Below the pieces are notes generated by a model, which was given only the letters and a program-made list of their open reading frames with translations, was not told the DNA's origin and ran no database searches. A DNA stretch of 64,000 bases from Pseudochryseolinea flava (GTDB taxonomy: Bacteria > Bacteroidota > Bacteroidia > Cytophagales > Cyclobacteriaceae): the NCBI RefSeq assembly GCF_003286915.1, contig NZ_QMFY01000014.1:100040-164039 (forward strand), in the 5' to 3' direction. Shown piece after piece: positions 1 to 8,972 of the stretch. Positions within the stretch are counted from its first letter, which is position 1. Every line of letters starts with the position of its first letter. The position numbers were made by a program, and so were the translations under genes.

Positions 1-1110
1 GCCTGTGTCTTCTTTGCGCTCTGTTTCATACTGGCAACGTCGTTGAATGCTCATCTTTATGCGGGGTGGTTGCTGATGATGTTTTTTGTTTCACTTGCCT
101 TTTTTCTGCGACGTTATGAAATGTTGAAAGGTTATTCATTTACCGTGATGATTCTCGCGGCAGTGAGTTTAGCGATGTACTATCCGCAATATTTTGTTTC
201 TGTCGGCGAAGTGAAGTTATCGATCTTGATTGTACCACTGATGCAATTAATCATGTTCGGTATGGGCACTGGTTTGAGTATTGATGATTTTTTAGCCGTT
301 GTGAAAATGCCGAAAGGGGTGATTGCCGGCGTTGGCTGTCATTACCTCATTATGCCCTTGGTGGCATTTCTCATTACACGTCTATTTTCATTTCATGATG
401 AAGTCGCAGCCGGAATTATTCTGATCGGAAGTTGTCCCAACGGACTAGCGTCGAACGTGATGACTTATTTAGCGCGTGCAAATCTCGCGCTGTCTGTAAC
501 GCTAACGGCGATATCAACATTCATCTCTCCACTCGTCACACCACTATTTATGCAGTTGTTCGCTGGGGAATATGTTCACATAGATTTTTGGGCGATGGTA
601 TGGGATATCACGAAGATTGTTATCCTGCCGGTATGCGCGGGTCTTGTCTTCAATAGATTTTTCCATGGTCGGTCCAGATTACTTGATAACATTATGCCTG
701 CCATTTCAATGATCGGTATAGGTCTGATCATCGTCGTCATTACGGCAGCAGGTCGTGATTCGTTACTTGTTGTCGGTGGTTATTTAATTCTGGCGGTGAT
801 CATTCATAATATCAGCGGTTATTTTTTTGGTTATTGGTCTGCACGCATGTTGCGTATGGAGGAAAAAGACTGTCGTACAATTGCCATTGAAGTGGGTTTA
901 CAAAACGCCGGACTTGGATCAAGCCTGGCATTGGCCATGGGCAAATTGTCGACGGTTGGACTTGCACCAGCAATATTTGCACCCGTCATGAACATCACGG
1001 GATCGTCGTTGGCGCTGTGGTGGCGTGGGCGACCGTTGCAGAATGCCGAAGAAAGTATCGATTCACCCAACGCCGACGAACCTATCACCTCACTTCGAAA
1101 TCATGAATAG
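1..1110 (+). CDS. BASS (bile acid:sodium symporter)-family transporter, 5' end outside window
   Basis: Inner-membrane secondary transporter of the bile acid:Na+ symporter superfamily, which moves organic anions with sodium. The frame is open to base 1 without a stop, so the N-terminus lies outside the window; a TTG at 43 is the first possible internal start but sits inside a membrane segment. About ten hydrophobic segments are visible. Family hallmarks are GSCPNGLASNVMTYLARAN near residue 143 of the visible part and EVGLQNAGLGSSLA near residue 297, which form the crossed-helix substrate and sodium sites. It overlaps the RraA-like gene by 8 bp and is followed by a sugar-acid dehydratase, so a sugar-acid or 2-keto-acid substrate is likelier than bile acids (inference). 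Family call is firm; substrate is open. Confidence 0.85.
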   Translation, partial: ACVFFALCFILATSLNAHLYAGWLLMMFFVSLAFFLRRYEMLKGYSFTVMILAAVSLAMYYPQYFVSVGEVKLSILIVPLMQLIMFGMGTGLSIDDFLAVVKMPKGVIAGVGCHYLIMPLVAFLITRLFSFHDEVAAGIILIGSCPNGLASNVMTYLARANLALSVTLTAISTFISPLVTPLFMQLFAGEYVHIDFWAMVWDITKIVILPVCAGLVFNRFFHGRSRLLDNIMPAISMIGIGLIIVVITAAGRDSLLVVGGYLILAVIIHNISGYFFGYWSARMLRMEEKDCRTIAIEVGLQNAGLGSSLALAMGKLSTVGLAPAIFAPVMNITGSSLALWWRGRPLQNAEESIDSPNADEPITSLRNHE

Positions 1111-2062
1111 AATATTCGAATTAAAAAGATCGTTAACCGTGATAACGATCATGGTACAATCGATCTGCGCTGTAGGGCAACAGATCTCGAAAGAGGAGCT
1201 CATCTTTCTCACACCAGAGTGGCATGGCGAACGCTTTGCAGATGGTAGACCGAAAGTTCCTGACGCAATACTTGATCGCATGAAACAGGTCACGCTCGAA
1301 GAAGCATGGGCTGTATTGCGTAACGAAAATTTTAAACATCAATTTGATGGTGACTGGATGACCATTAATCCTGACAGCGTATTGGTCGGTAGAGCAGTGA
1401 CCGCCACATTCATGCCGGGGCGCCCTGATATTCATCGCGTGATTGACGATCGTGGACATACACGCGACAAAAGAGTGAAGTCTCAAAACTCGTGGCCAAT
1501 CGATTTGCTAACAAGACGCGATGTGTATGTCGTTGATCAATTTGGCGCGCATGAAGATGGACCAACCATAGGGGATAATTTAGGAAACTCAATTTTTACC
1601 AAGACAGGAAACGGTATTGTCTACAACGGAGCCGTGCGCGATATCAATGGATTGAAAGCGATCGGATCTTTTACTTCCTTCTTTCGCAGCTATCATCCGT
1701 CTCATCATCTCAACGATCCAAAAGGTCAATTGAATACGACTTTAGTAGGTATCAATACGCCAACGCGAATTGGTAATGCGACAGTAATGCCAGGAGATGT
1801 TGTGCTTGGGCGTAATGGCGGTGTGATTTTTATTCCAGCGCATTTGGCTGAAAAGGTAGTCAAGATTTCAGAAGTGGTTCGCCTTCGTGATATGTTCGGC
1901 CATCAGCGACTTCGTGAACAGAAATATACACCTGGGCAAATTGACACACGGTGGTCTGATGATATTGAAAAAGATTTTTTACAATGGCTTCGATCCAATG
2001 CGGAAAAACTTCCCGTGCCCAAAGAGCAGATTCAAGAATTGTTAAAGCAACGAACCTGGTAG
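1103..2062 (+). CDS. RraA-like family protein with signal peptide
   Basis: 319-residue protein of the RraA/HMG-CHA aldolase fold. ATG 1103 was chosen because it opens a typical signal peptide (MNRIFELKRSLTVITI... ending VGQQ near residue 27); a longer frame exists but would run through the upstream gene. The family core is GDNLGNS near residue 157 and GNGIVYNGAVRDINGL near 170-185, the region that in RraA-like aldolases holds the metal and substrate Arg/Asp; an Asn replaces the usual Asp before GAVRD. The ~90-residue extensions at both ends are longer than in plain RraA (about 160 aa). Members next to dehydratases often act as 4-hydroxy-2-oxo-acid aldolases or decarboxylases rather than RNase E inhibitors. 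The 8-bp overlap with the transporter suggests translational coupling. Exact reaction unknown. Confidence 0.75.
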   Translation: MNRIFELKRSLTVITIMVQSICAVGQQISKEELIFLTPEWHGERFADGRPKVPDAILDRMKQVTLEEAWAVLRNENFKHQFDGDWMTINPDSVLVGRAVTATFMPGRPDIHRVIDDRGHTRDKRVKSQNSWPIDLLTRRDVYVVDQFGAHEDGPTIGDNLGNSIFTKTGNGIVYNGAVRDINGLKAIGSFTSFFRSYHPSHHLNDPKGQLNTTLVGINTPTRIGNATVMPGDVVLGRNGGVIFIPAHLAEKVVKISEVVRLRDMFGHQRLREQKYTPGQIDTRWSDDIEKDFLQWLRSNAEKLPVPKEQIQELLKQRTW

Positions 2063-2083
2063 GTAAAACTAAATCATACGAAG

Positions 2084-3367
2084 ATGTCAAGTTCAAAATC
2101 TAGACGCGCGTTTTTTAAAAGTGCTATGGCCGCAGGCGCTATGCTCGCACCGTTGAGTACAACGTTTGGTAACAGTCTTATTCAGGCGGTCGATAGAAGT
2201 AATACAAACTCAAAACCGGCTGACTTAAAGATAACAGAAGTTCATTGTGCTTTTATAAAATATGGCAGTAGTCTTTTTGTAAAAATTCATACCGATCAGG
2301 GCATCTATGGATGTGGTGAAGGTGTTGATGCTGTCGCGGGCACATATCATTTTGTGAAGGCGTTAGAGTTTCGTCTCAAGGGAAAAAATCCGTTAAATGT
2401 TCATCGAATATTTGACGATCTGCGAAAGTCTGGAATTTTTCAAGGAGCTCAGGCTGGGATGTATATCGCTGTACTCTCTGCAATAGAAACTGCTTTGTGG
2501 GACATTGCTGGGAAGGCACTTGGTGTGCCGGTATATCAGTTGCTTGGCGGAAAGTTTAGAGATAAAATAAGAGTGTATTGCGACACCGCCTTATATCAAA
2601 GAAATCTTCCAACGCCGGCAGATTTTGCTAAGTCAGCACTTGAAGCAAAGAAGATGGGATTTACAGCGATCAAGTTCGACCTTGATCAACGAAATGATCC
2701 AACCAAGTACGATAGCTACAATTGGACTGCAAGTCCTGGTGAATTAAAACGTATGGTCGATCAGGTAACTGCGGCACGCGAGGCAGTAGGTCCTGATATT
2801 GATATCTGTTGTGATATGCACGGACGATACGATGCAGTAACAGGACAGCAAATTGCAAAACGTCTTGAGCATCTTAATTTGATGTGGCTGGAAGAACCTA
2901 TTCCTGCGGAAAATGCAGAGGCATACAAAATCATTTCAGATTCGACAACGACCCCGATCTGTGCAGGCGAGAATTTGTATCTGGCATATGGCTTTCGCCG
3001 ATTGCTAGAGCTTGGCGCCGTAGACATCATTATGCCTGATCTTCAAAAAGCTGGTGGGCTGGGAGAGGGACAGCGTATTGCCAACCTCGCAAGCCTGTAT
3101 TATGTCCCTTTTGCGCCGCACATGGTAGCTTCATTTCTAGGCGCGATGGCGTCTTGCCACGTATGCGCGTCCGTTCCAAATTTTATGATCCTCGAGTGGC
3201 AAATGTATTTTCATACCGATCCAATGTATAAAGACATTGTAACCTACGATGGCACCATGGTTGAGAACGGATTCATTACGCTTTCAGAAAAACCTGGTAT
3301 TGGCGTGGATATTAATGAAGAAGGAATGAAAAAGTATGCAGCACCAGGTTATCCCTTCTTTAAATAG
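2084..3367 (+). CDS. Exported galactonate-dehydratase-like enzyme (mandelate racemase/enolase superfamily)
   Basis: 427-residue enolase-superfamily dehydratase of the DgoD type, which removes water from an aldonic acid to give a 2-keto-3-deoxy acid. An N-terminal twin-arginine motif (SRRAFFK) and hydrophobic stretch (residues 5-30) predict Tat export. The catalytic set is D244, H246, E270, E296, H346 and E371; the spacing is the same as I recall for E. coli DgoD (D183, H185, E209, E235, H285, E310). It lies 21 bp after the RraA-like gene and is probably co-transcribed with it and the transporter. Substrate could be galactonate, a pentonate or fuconate; the neighbouring pentonate operon favours a related acid. 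The export signal is unusual for a catabolic dehydratase. Confidence 0.85.
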   Translation: MSSSKSRRAFFKSAMAAGAMLAPLSTTFGNSLIQAVDRSNTNSKPADLKITEVHCAFIKYGSSLFVKIHTDQGIYGCGEGVDAVAGTYHFVKALEFRLKGKNPLNVHRIFDDLRKSGIFQGAQAGMYIAVLSAIETALWDIAGKALGVPVYQLLGGKFRDKIRVYCDTALYQRNLPTPADFAKSALEAKKMGFTAIKFDLDQRNDPTKYDSYNWTASPGELKRMVDQVTAAREAVGPDIDICCDMHGRYDAVTGQQIAKRLEHLNLMWLEEPIPAENAEAYKIISDSTTTPICAGENLYLAYGFRRLLELGAVDIIMPDLQKAGGLGEGQRIANLASLYYVPFAPHMVASFLGAMASCHVCASVPNFMILEWQMYFHTDPMYKDIVTYDGTMVENGFITLSEKPGIGVDINEEGMKKYAAPGYPFFK

Positions 3368-3404
3368 GCGCATGCATGTAAACTTTGACGAAGCGATCGT
3401 CACA

Positions 3405-4721
3405 CTATTGTATGATGTAATCTAGCGCTAATACGCCAATGAGGCCGATGATCGAAACGATGGTTTCCATTATCGTCCAGGAACGAAACGTGTCTTTGAT
3501 GGTGAGTCCGAAGTATTCTTTGAATAACCAAAATGCTGTGTCGTTCACGTGTGAGCAAAATAAACTTCCCGCACCAATGGAAAGCACCAGCAGGTTGGGG
3601 TCAATGTTCATATGTTGCGTCAATGGGTAAACAACACCAGCAGCAGTAAGTCCTGCGATGGTAGCCGATCCCAATGCCAAACGTAATACGGCTGTGACAA
3701 CCCATGCGAGCACGAGTGGAGGCCAGTCTAGCAATTTAAATGCATCTGCAATCTCATCGCTAACGCCGCTGTCGAAGAGAATTTGTTTTAATATCCCAGC
3801 GCTTCCGATGATTAAGAGGATCATGGCAATGTCCTTGACGGCCTCAGCGTAGATCATCATAATGGACGATAATTTCTTTCCTGTGCGAATGCCGAGCGTG
3901 TACGTAACGATGACGATGGTTAGTAACATCGCTTGATTCGGCTCAGCAATAAAAAGAAGTGCCTGTTCCGCGTGTTGATTTCCTGCAAAAATTTTTGACA
4001 GCAATGTCGTGAGTCCAATGAGTACGACTGGAAGCAGTGAAGAAATGAGACTGTTAACGGTGCCCGGCAATGTATCATGTGGTCTGTCGGCGCATAGGGA
4101 TAACGTTGGTGGTTTTGTTTGTATAGATGCTACGGTGCGCGCAAATAATGGACCGGCGATAATGATTGCAGGAATTGCAATGATGATACCATATCCAAAC
4201 GTGGTTGTAATGTCAGCATTGAATTGTGTTACCAATGCAAGTGGAGAAGGATGCGGTGGAAGAAATCCATGCATCACCGATAGCGATGCTAGCATCGGAA
4301 GCCCTACATAGATTAATGGAAGTTTGTATTGATAGGCCACAGAGAATATGATGGGGATCATCAAGACGAACCCAACATTATAGTAGAGCGGAATACCGAC
4401 TAAAAAACCTGTTAAACTCATTGCCCACACCAAATGACGCGCGCCAAAGAATTGTTGCATCGTCAATGTGATGCGCTGTGCTGCGCCACTTTCGGCAACG
4501 AGCTTTCCAAGCATGGCGCCTAATGCTATGACAATGACAAGTGATCCAAGGGTGTCTCCAATTCCTTTGTTCACCGATTTTGAGATATCATCAAGCGGCA
4601 TTCCCAATAGCAATGCCGCGAGCGTTCCAACAATCAGAAAGGCTAGAAACGGATTTAACTTAACCCACGTGATGAGTAGTACAAGGCAAGTAATACAAGC
4701 TGCAAGAAGTATAAATGTCAT
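3405..4721 (-). CDS. GntP-family gluconate/sugar-acid permease
   Basis: 438-residue integral membrane protein with about 12 to 13 hydrophobic segments, matching GntP-type gluconate:H+ symporters in length and layout. Recognisable stretches are LGAMLGKLVAESGAAQRI near residue 68 and VSDEIADAF/SATIAGLTAAGVVYPL in the C-terminal half, plus GAGSLFCSHVNDTAFWLFKEYF near 385, a GntP signature region. It is the last gene of the minus-strand pentonate operon, 13 bp after the dehydratase gene, so it most likely imports pentonate or gluconate for that route. It ends 37 bp from the convergent dehydratase-like gene. Family certain, exact substrate inferred. Confidence 0.88.
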   Translation of the reverse strand: MTFILLAACITCLVLLITWVKLNPFLAFLIVGTLAALLLGMPLDDISKSVNKGIGDTLGSLVIVIALGAMLGKLVAESGAAQRITLTMQQFFGARHLVWAMSLTGFLVGIPLYYNVGFVLMIPIIFSVAYQYKLPLIYVGLPMLASLSVMHGFLPPHPSPLALVTQFNADITTTFGYGIIIAIPAIIIAGPLFARTVASIQTKPPTLSLCADRPHDTLPGTVNSLISSLLPVVLIGLTTLLSKIFAGNQHAEQALLFIAEPNQAMLLTIVIVTYTLGIRTGKKLSSIMMIYAEAVKDIAMILLIIGSAGILKQILFDSGVSDEIADAFKLLDWPPLVLAWVVTAVLRLALGSATIAGLTAAGVVYPLTQHMNIDPNLLVLSIGAGSLFCSHVNDTAFWLFKEYFGLTIKDTFRSWTIMETIVSIIGLIGVLALDYIIQ

Positions 4722-4734
4722 CTCAATAGAAGCG

Positions 4735-6453
4735 TCAGTGGGAATCGCGTGCTACCTTTGATCCGGATTTACCTACCAGGAAATTGAGGTCTGCACCTTT
4801 ATCTGCTTGCTGAACATGATTCACATATAAATTCACATAACCACGATCCGCAATTGCATCGGGCTTTTTCCAACGCGTACGCCGGACTGCAAGTTCTTCG
4901 TCAGATACGTGGAGATGGATAAGACGTGCCTCAACATCTAACTCAATGATGTCTCCATTTTCCACCAATGCTAGGTTTCCGCCGATAGCAGATTCGGGTG
5001 ATATGTGAAGCACTACTGTTCCGTATGCTGTTCCACTCATGCGTCCGTCAGAGATGCGAACCATGTCAGTAATTCCTTTGTCGAGTATTTTTTTTGGTAG
5101 TGGCATGTTGCCAACTTCAGGCATTCCTGGATACCCAACAGGACCAACACTTTTCAAAACCATGACACACGTTTCATCGATGTCGAGGTTGGGATCATCT
5201 ACCCGCTCATGGTAGTCTTCAATATTTTCGAAAACCACTGCGCGTCCTTTATGTTTCATCAGCGAAGGTGTTGCTGCAGAAGGTTTAATGACTGCCCCAT
5301 TGAGCGCAAGATTTCCTTTAACAACAACGATCCCTGCTTCTTTGATGATCGGATTTTCATAGCTCGCAATCACGTCGCTATTGTAGCAAGTCACCTTACT
5401 GTGAATGTTTTCTCCATGCGTTTTTCCATTCACTGTCATGGTGTTCATATGCAAGACAGCGGCTAGCTCTTTCATGATGACCGGAAGACCACCCGCGTAG
5501 TAAAAATCCTCCATCAAGAATTTACCAGAAGGCATCAGATTCAATAGTAATGGAATTTGGCTTCCAATTTTGTCAAAGTCATCGAGATTGAGGTCAACGC
5601 CAATTCGTCCTGCAATCGCCGTGAGGTGAATAATAAAGTTTGAAGAACCACCGACTGCGGCATTTACCTTGATCGCGTTTTCAAAAGCTTCACGTGTTAA
5701 GATTTTTGAAATCTTAAGATCTTCTTTTACCATTTCTACGATTCGTCTTCCCGATAGCTGAGCAAGTACTTTCTTGCGTGAATCTACCGCAGGAATAGCC
5801 GCAGCGCCTGGCAGGGTCATTCCCAACGACTCGACCATACAAGCCATCGTTGACGCTGTGCCCATCGTCATGCAATGACCTGGACTACGAGACATACAAC
5901 TCTCCGCGTGAGAGAATTCATCATAGGTCATCTTTCCGGTCTTCAGATCGTCAGTAAATTTCCAAACAACCGTGCCTGATCCAATATCTTTTCCTTGGTG
6001 CTTGCCATTAAGCATCGGACCTCCCGGGACTACGAGTGTTGGCAAGTCTACACTGGCAGCGCCCATCATTGTTGAGGGCGTCGTTTTATCACATCCTGTA
6101 AGTAGTACCACACCGTCGAGCGGATTACCTCGAATAGATTCTTCAGCATCCATGCTCGCAAGATTGCGGAACAACATCGCGGTTGGTTTTAATAGTGTTT
6201 CTCCAAGCGACATAATGGGAAACTCGAGTGGAAATCCACCAGCTTCGTAGACTCCACGCTTTACATATTCCGCGATATCGCGAAGGTGTGCGTTGCATGG
6301 TGTGAGCTCAGACCATGTATTGCAAATGCCAATCACAGGACGACCATCAAAAAGATCTTCAGGAAAGCCTTGGTTTTTCATCCAACTTCTGTAGATGAAT
6401 CCCATCTTATCTTTTTTTCCAAACCATTCGGCGCTTCTATACTTCATATTCAA
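4735..6453 (-). CDS. Pentonate dehydratase (IlvD/Edd family), L-arabinonate/D-xylonate type
   Basis: 572-residue cytosolic Fe-S dehydratase that converts a pentonate to 2-keto-3-deoxypentonate. The opening IYRSWMKNQGFP and the overall length are typical of the sugar-acid branch rather than of dihydroxy-acid dehydratase for branched-chain amino acids. The probable [2Fe-2S] ligands are C53, C121 (TGCDKT) and C194 (PGHCMTMGTAS); their spacing of 68 and 73 matches what I recall for Rhizobium L-arabinonate dehydratase (C59, C127, C200). The C-terminal part has DGRMSGTAYGTVVLHISPE. A start at the second Met (6447) is equally possible. It sits between the semialdehyde dehydrogenase and the permease, fitting step two of a Weimberg-type pathway. 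L-arabinonate versus D-xylonate cannot be decided by eye. Confidence 0.88.
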   Translation of the reverse strand: MNMKYRSAEWFGKKDKMGFIYRSWMKNQGFPEDLFDGRPVIGICNTWSELTPCNAHLRDIAEYVKRGVYEAGGFPLEFPIMSLGETLLKPTAMLFRNLASMDAEESIRGNPLDGVVLLTGCDKTTPSTMMGAASVDLPTLVVPGGPMLNGKHQGKDIGSGTVVWKFTDDLKTGKMTYDEFSHAESCMSRSPGHCMTMGTASTMACMVESLGMTLPGAAAIPAVDSRKKVLAQLSGRRIVEMVKEDLKISKILTREAFENAIKVNAAVGGSSNFIIHLTAIAGRIGVDLNLDDFDKIGSQIPLLLNLMPSGKFLMEDFYYAGGLPVIMKELAAVLHMNTMTVNGKTHGENIHSKVTCYNSDVIASYENPIIKEAGIVVVKGNLALNGAVIKPSAATPSLMKHKGRAVVFENIEDYHERVDDPNLDIDETCVMVLKSVGPVGYPGMPEVGNMPLPKKILDKGITDMVRISDGRMSGTAYGTVVLHISPESAIGGNLALVENGDIIELDVEARLIHLHVSDEELAVRRTRWKKPDAIADRGYVNLYVNHVQQADKGADLNFLVGKSGSKVARDSH

Positions 6454-6527
6454 AATACTTAGAGATGTAAATTGTTTTTGGGCTAGCGCTAGGTGGGGAA
6501 ACTAACGCTGTCGTTAAATATTTGCGT

Positions 6528-8120
6528 TTACTTGATTGCTTCTTTTGTTCGCACGCCGTTGATGAGGCGCCAGATCGCGAGTGGATTTTCGTCTTTCAGT
6601 TCTGCTGGCAACATTTGCTGCGGCATATTTTGAAACGACACAGCACGTGTAAAACGGAAGATAGATGCTGTACCCACAGAAGTACTACGACCATCCGTTG
6701 TCGCAGGGAAAGGACCACCGTGTACCATCGCGCTGCAAACCTCTACACCCGTGGGAAATCCGTTAATGATAATCCTACCAACTTTTTGTGTCAAAATATC
6801 CAACAGATCTTCGTGCGCCAACAAGTCCTCTTCAGTGCCGTGAATGGTCGCTGTTAAATGACCAGAAAGATTACGCGCCGCCGAAAGCATCTCATCTTTA
6901 GTTTGCATCTCAACGAGTATACTGGTAGGGCCAAAAATTTCTTCGGCTAAATCTGGGTGATCAGATAATACATGCGATGTTGTTTTGAAAAGCATTGGAT
7001 GGGCGCTGTTATTTTCGCCAGTTCGTTTTCCTTGCGCTAATACATCTATTTGATCGATTGCCTGATGCCGTGCGATACCGGTGGTGTAGGCGTTGAAAAT
7101 ACCATCCGTTAACATTGCACCACCCGAAGTATTTTCGAATGCTGCTTTAAGATTCTGCAGGAAAATCTCAGATGAAGTATCCTTTCGATACAACATCATT
7201 CCTGGGTTCGTACAGAATTGGCCGACACCGAGTGTTACCGAAGCAGCAAAACCTTTTGCAAGTTCTTCAGGATTTTTTCTCAATGCTCCCGGGAGTACGA
7301 ACACAGGATTCGTACTACCCATTTCGGCATATACTGGAATGGGGTGCTCGCGTTGTGCTGCCGCATCGAAGAGCGCTTTACCTGCAGCGAATGAGCCGGT
7401 TAGCCCTACTGCTTTGATTTGGCTGTGCTTCACCAACTGCATGCCGACAACATTTCCATCACCATGTAGGAGTGAGAAAACACCGTCGGGCATTTGTGTT
7501 TGTTTTGCTGCCGAAAGAATCGCTTTGGCAACAAGTTCTGATGTTGCAGGATGCGCCGAATGTGCCTTAAAGACAACAGGACAACCTGCGGCGAGTGCAG
7601 AGGCTGTATCACCTCCCGCTACAGAAAATGCAAGCGGAAAATTACTTGCTCCAAAAACAACAACCGGCCCCAAACCGACATGAAGATAACGCATGTCCGG
7701 TTTAGGTAACGGTTTACGGAGAGGGTCTGCCGTTTCTATTCGCGCATCTAACCAAGAACCTTCACGAAGCATCGACGCGAACATCAATAATTGGTTCTTG
7801 GTGCGATTCCTTTCACTCTCGATTCTAGTTTTTGGTAACGCTGTTTCTTGAGAACAAATGTCGATGAGCTGCTCACCAAGTTCTTCAATTTCCATTGCAA
7901 TCGTCTCGAGAAAATATGCTTTTTCTATCCCTGTTTTCTTTCGGTACGTTTGGAATGCAGTGCCCGCTTTTTCACAAGCCAACGCTACCTCATCGCGTGT
8001 TGCCTTGGAGAATGTATACTGAAGTTTATCACCTGTTGATGCATTTGTCGATCGCAATGTTTTTGCACCCTCGGCATGATCAGTAAAACCAATGAGCTGT
8101 TTACCTTCAATCTGTATCAT
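6528..8120 (-). CDS. Alpha-ketoglutarate semialdehyde dehydrogenase
   Basis: 530-residue aldehyde dehydrogenase that oxidises 2,5-dioxopentanoate (alpha-ketoglutarate semialdehyde) to alpha-ketoglutarate with NAD(P)+, the last step of oxidative pentose breakdown. Catalytic E266 (AEMGSTNP) and C303 (GQFCTNPG) are present, as is the cofactor stretch VVVFGASNFPLAFSVAGG near 155-175. The AEMGSTNP and GQFCTNPGMM wording marks the KGSADH subgroup that clusters with sugar-acid dehydratases. The ATG at 8120 follows the upstream FAH gene by 9 bp, and 74 bp separate its stop from the dehydratase start, so the set is one operon. The ~74-bp gap shows no clear hairpin. Confidence 0.88.
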   Translation of the reverse strand: MIQIEGKQLIGFTDHAEGAKTLRSTNASTGDKLQYTFSKATRDEVALACEKAGTAFQTYRKKTGIEKAYFLETIAMEIEELGEQLIDICSQETALPKTRIESERNRTKNQLLMFASMLREGSWLDARIETADPLRKPLPKPDMRYLHVGLGPVVVFGASNFPLAFSVAGGDTASALAAGCPVVFKAHSAHPATSELVAKAILSAAKQTQMPDGVFSLLHGDGNVVGMQLVKHSQIKAVGLTGSFAAGKALFDAAAQREHPIPVYAEMGSTNPVFVLPGALRKNPEELAKGFAASVTLGVGQFCTNPGMMLYRKDTSSEIFLQNLKAAFENTSGGAMLTDGIFNAYTTGIARHQAIDQIDVLAQGKRTGENNSAHPMLFKTTSHVLSDHPDLAEEIFGPTSILVEMQTKDEMLSAARNLSGHLTATIHGTEEDLLAHEDLLDILTQKVGRIIINGFPTGVEVCSAMVHGGPFPATTDGRSTSVGTASIFRFTRAVSFQNMPQQMLPAELKDENPLAIWRLINGVRTKEAIK

Positions 8121-8129
8121 GATATGTGG

Positions 8130-8966
8130 TTATGCAACTGTGTTTTCAAGTGTACCAATATGTTCAATCGTGATTTTTATCACATCGCCTTCTCGTAAGG
8201 TGAAGGTGTCCGGTGGAACAATGCCTGTGCCTGTCATGAGAAAAGCACCATGTGGAAAGCTTAGCTCTTGAAAAAGATATTCTGCTAATTCTGTCTGCGT
8301 GCGTTTCATTCGATCGATCGATATTTCTCCATAGAAAACTGATTCATGGCTGCGGTCAATAGAAATACGGATCATAGCCTTAGGATCAATCGCTTGCTCA
8401 GGAACGTATAAGCACGGACCAATGGCAGCGGATCCGTCATAGCATTTTGCTTGTGGCAGGTATAGCGGATTTTCTCCTTCAATATCTCGCGATGACATAT
8501 CGTTACCTATCGTATATCCTTCAATAGATCCCGACGAACAAATAAACAGCACAAGCTCTGGCTCTGGTACATTCCACTTCGAGTCTTTTCTTATCCGGAC
8601 AGTTCCACCCGTTCCGATAACGCGGTGAGGCGCGGCTTTAAAAAACAACTCAGGTCGTTTCGCTTCATACACGCGAGCATAAAAATCTCCACCACCGGCG
8701 TCTTTTGATTCTTCCATTCTTGCTTCGCGACTTCTTAAGTATGTAACACCAGAAGCCCACACTTCTTGTTTCGAAATAGGAGCCAGTATGTCCCTGCGTG
8801 GTTGTCCCGAGAGAGATGGTTCTGGATCAAGCGTATGAATCTCTTCCAGCACTTTCCGAAATAAGCCAGACCGATTAACAAAAACATCCCAGTCAGATTC
8901 TGGTGAAAGAAAATATTCGTTTAAATGTTCGATTACTATTCCGCGTTTCGTGTTGTATATCTTCAT
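8130..8966 (-). CDS. 2-keto-3-deoxypentonate dehydratase-like protein (FAH family, AraD1 type)
   Basis: 278-residue member of the fumarylacetoacetate hydrolase family. In pentose-oxidising clusters this AraD1-type branch dehydrates 2-keto-3-deoxy-L-arabinonate to alpha-ketoglutarate semialdehyde. The metal-binding ExE pair is E135/E137 (VPEPELVLF) and the following aspartates lie in [11 protein letters not shown] (156-161). The ATG at 8966 is preferred over an in-frame TTG at 8972. The start lies 6 bp after the GH3 stop and the stop lies 9 bp before the dehydrogenase start. Context (IlvD-type dehydratase plus KGSADH) makes this the missing middle step, supporting the non-phosphorylating, non-aldolase route to alpha-ketoglutarate. 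Other FAH activities are possible but less consistent. Confidence 0.85.
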   Translation of the reverse strand: MKIYNTKRGIVIEHLNEYFLSPESDWDVFVNRSGLFRKVLEEIHTLDPEPSLSGQPRRDILAPISKQEVWASGVTYLRSREARMEESKDAGGGDFYARVYEAKRPELFFKAAPHRVIGTGGTVRIRKDSKWNVPEPELVLFICSSGSIEGYTIGNDMSSRDIEGENPLYLPQAKCYDGSAAIGPCLYVPEQAIDPKAMIRISIDRSHESVFYGEISIDRMKRTQTELAEYLFQELSFPHGAFLMTGTGIVPPDTFTLREGDVIKITIEHIGTLENTVA

Positions 8967-8972
8967 GTTCAA

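Noticed and set aside
7093..7683. 196-codon plus-strand frame
   Set aside because: Fully antisense to the semialdehyde dehydrogenase, whose catalytic motifs are intact.
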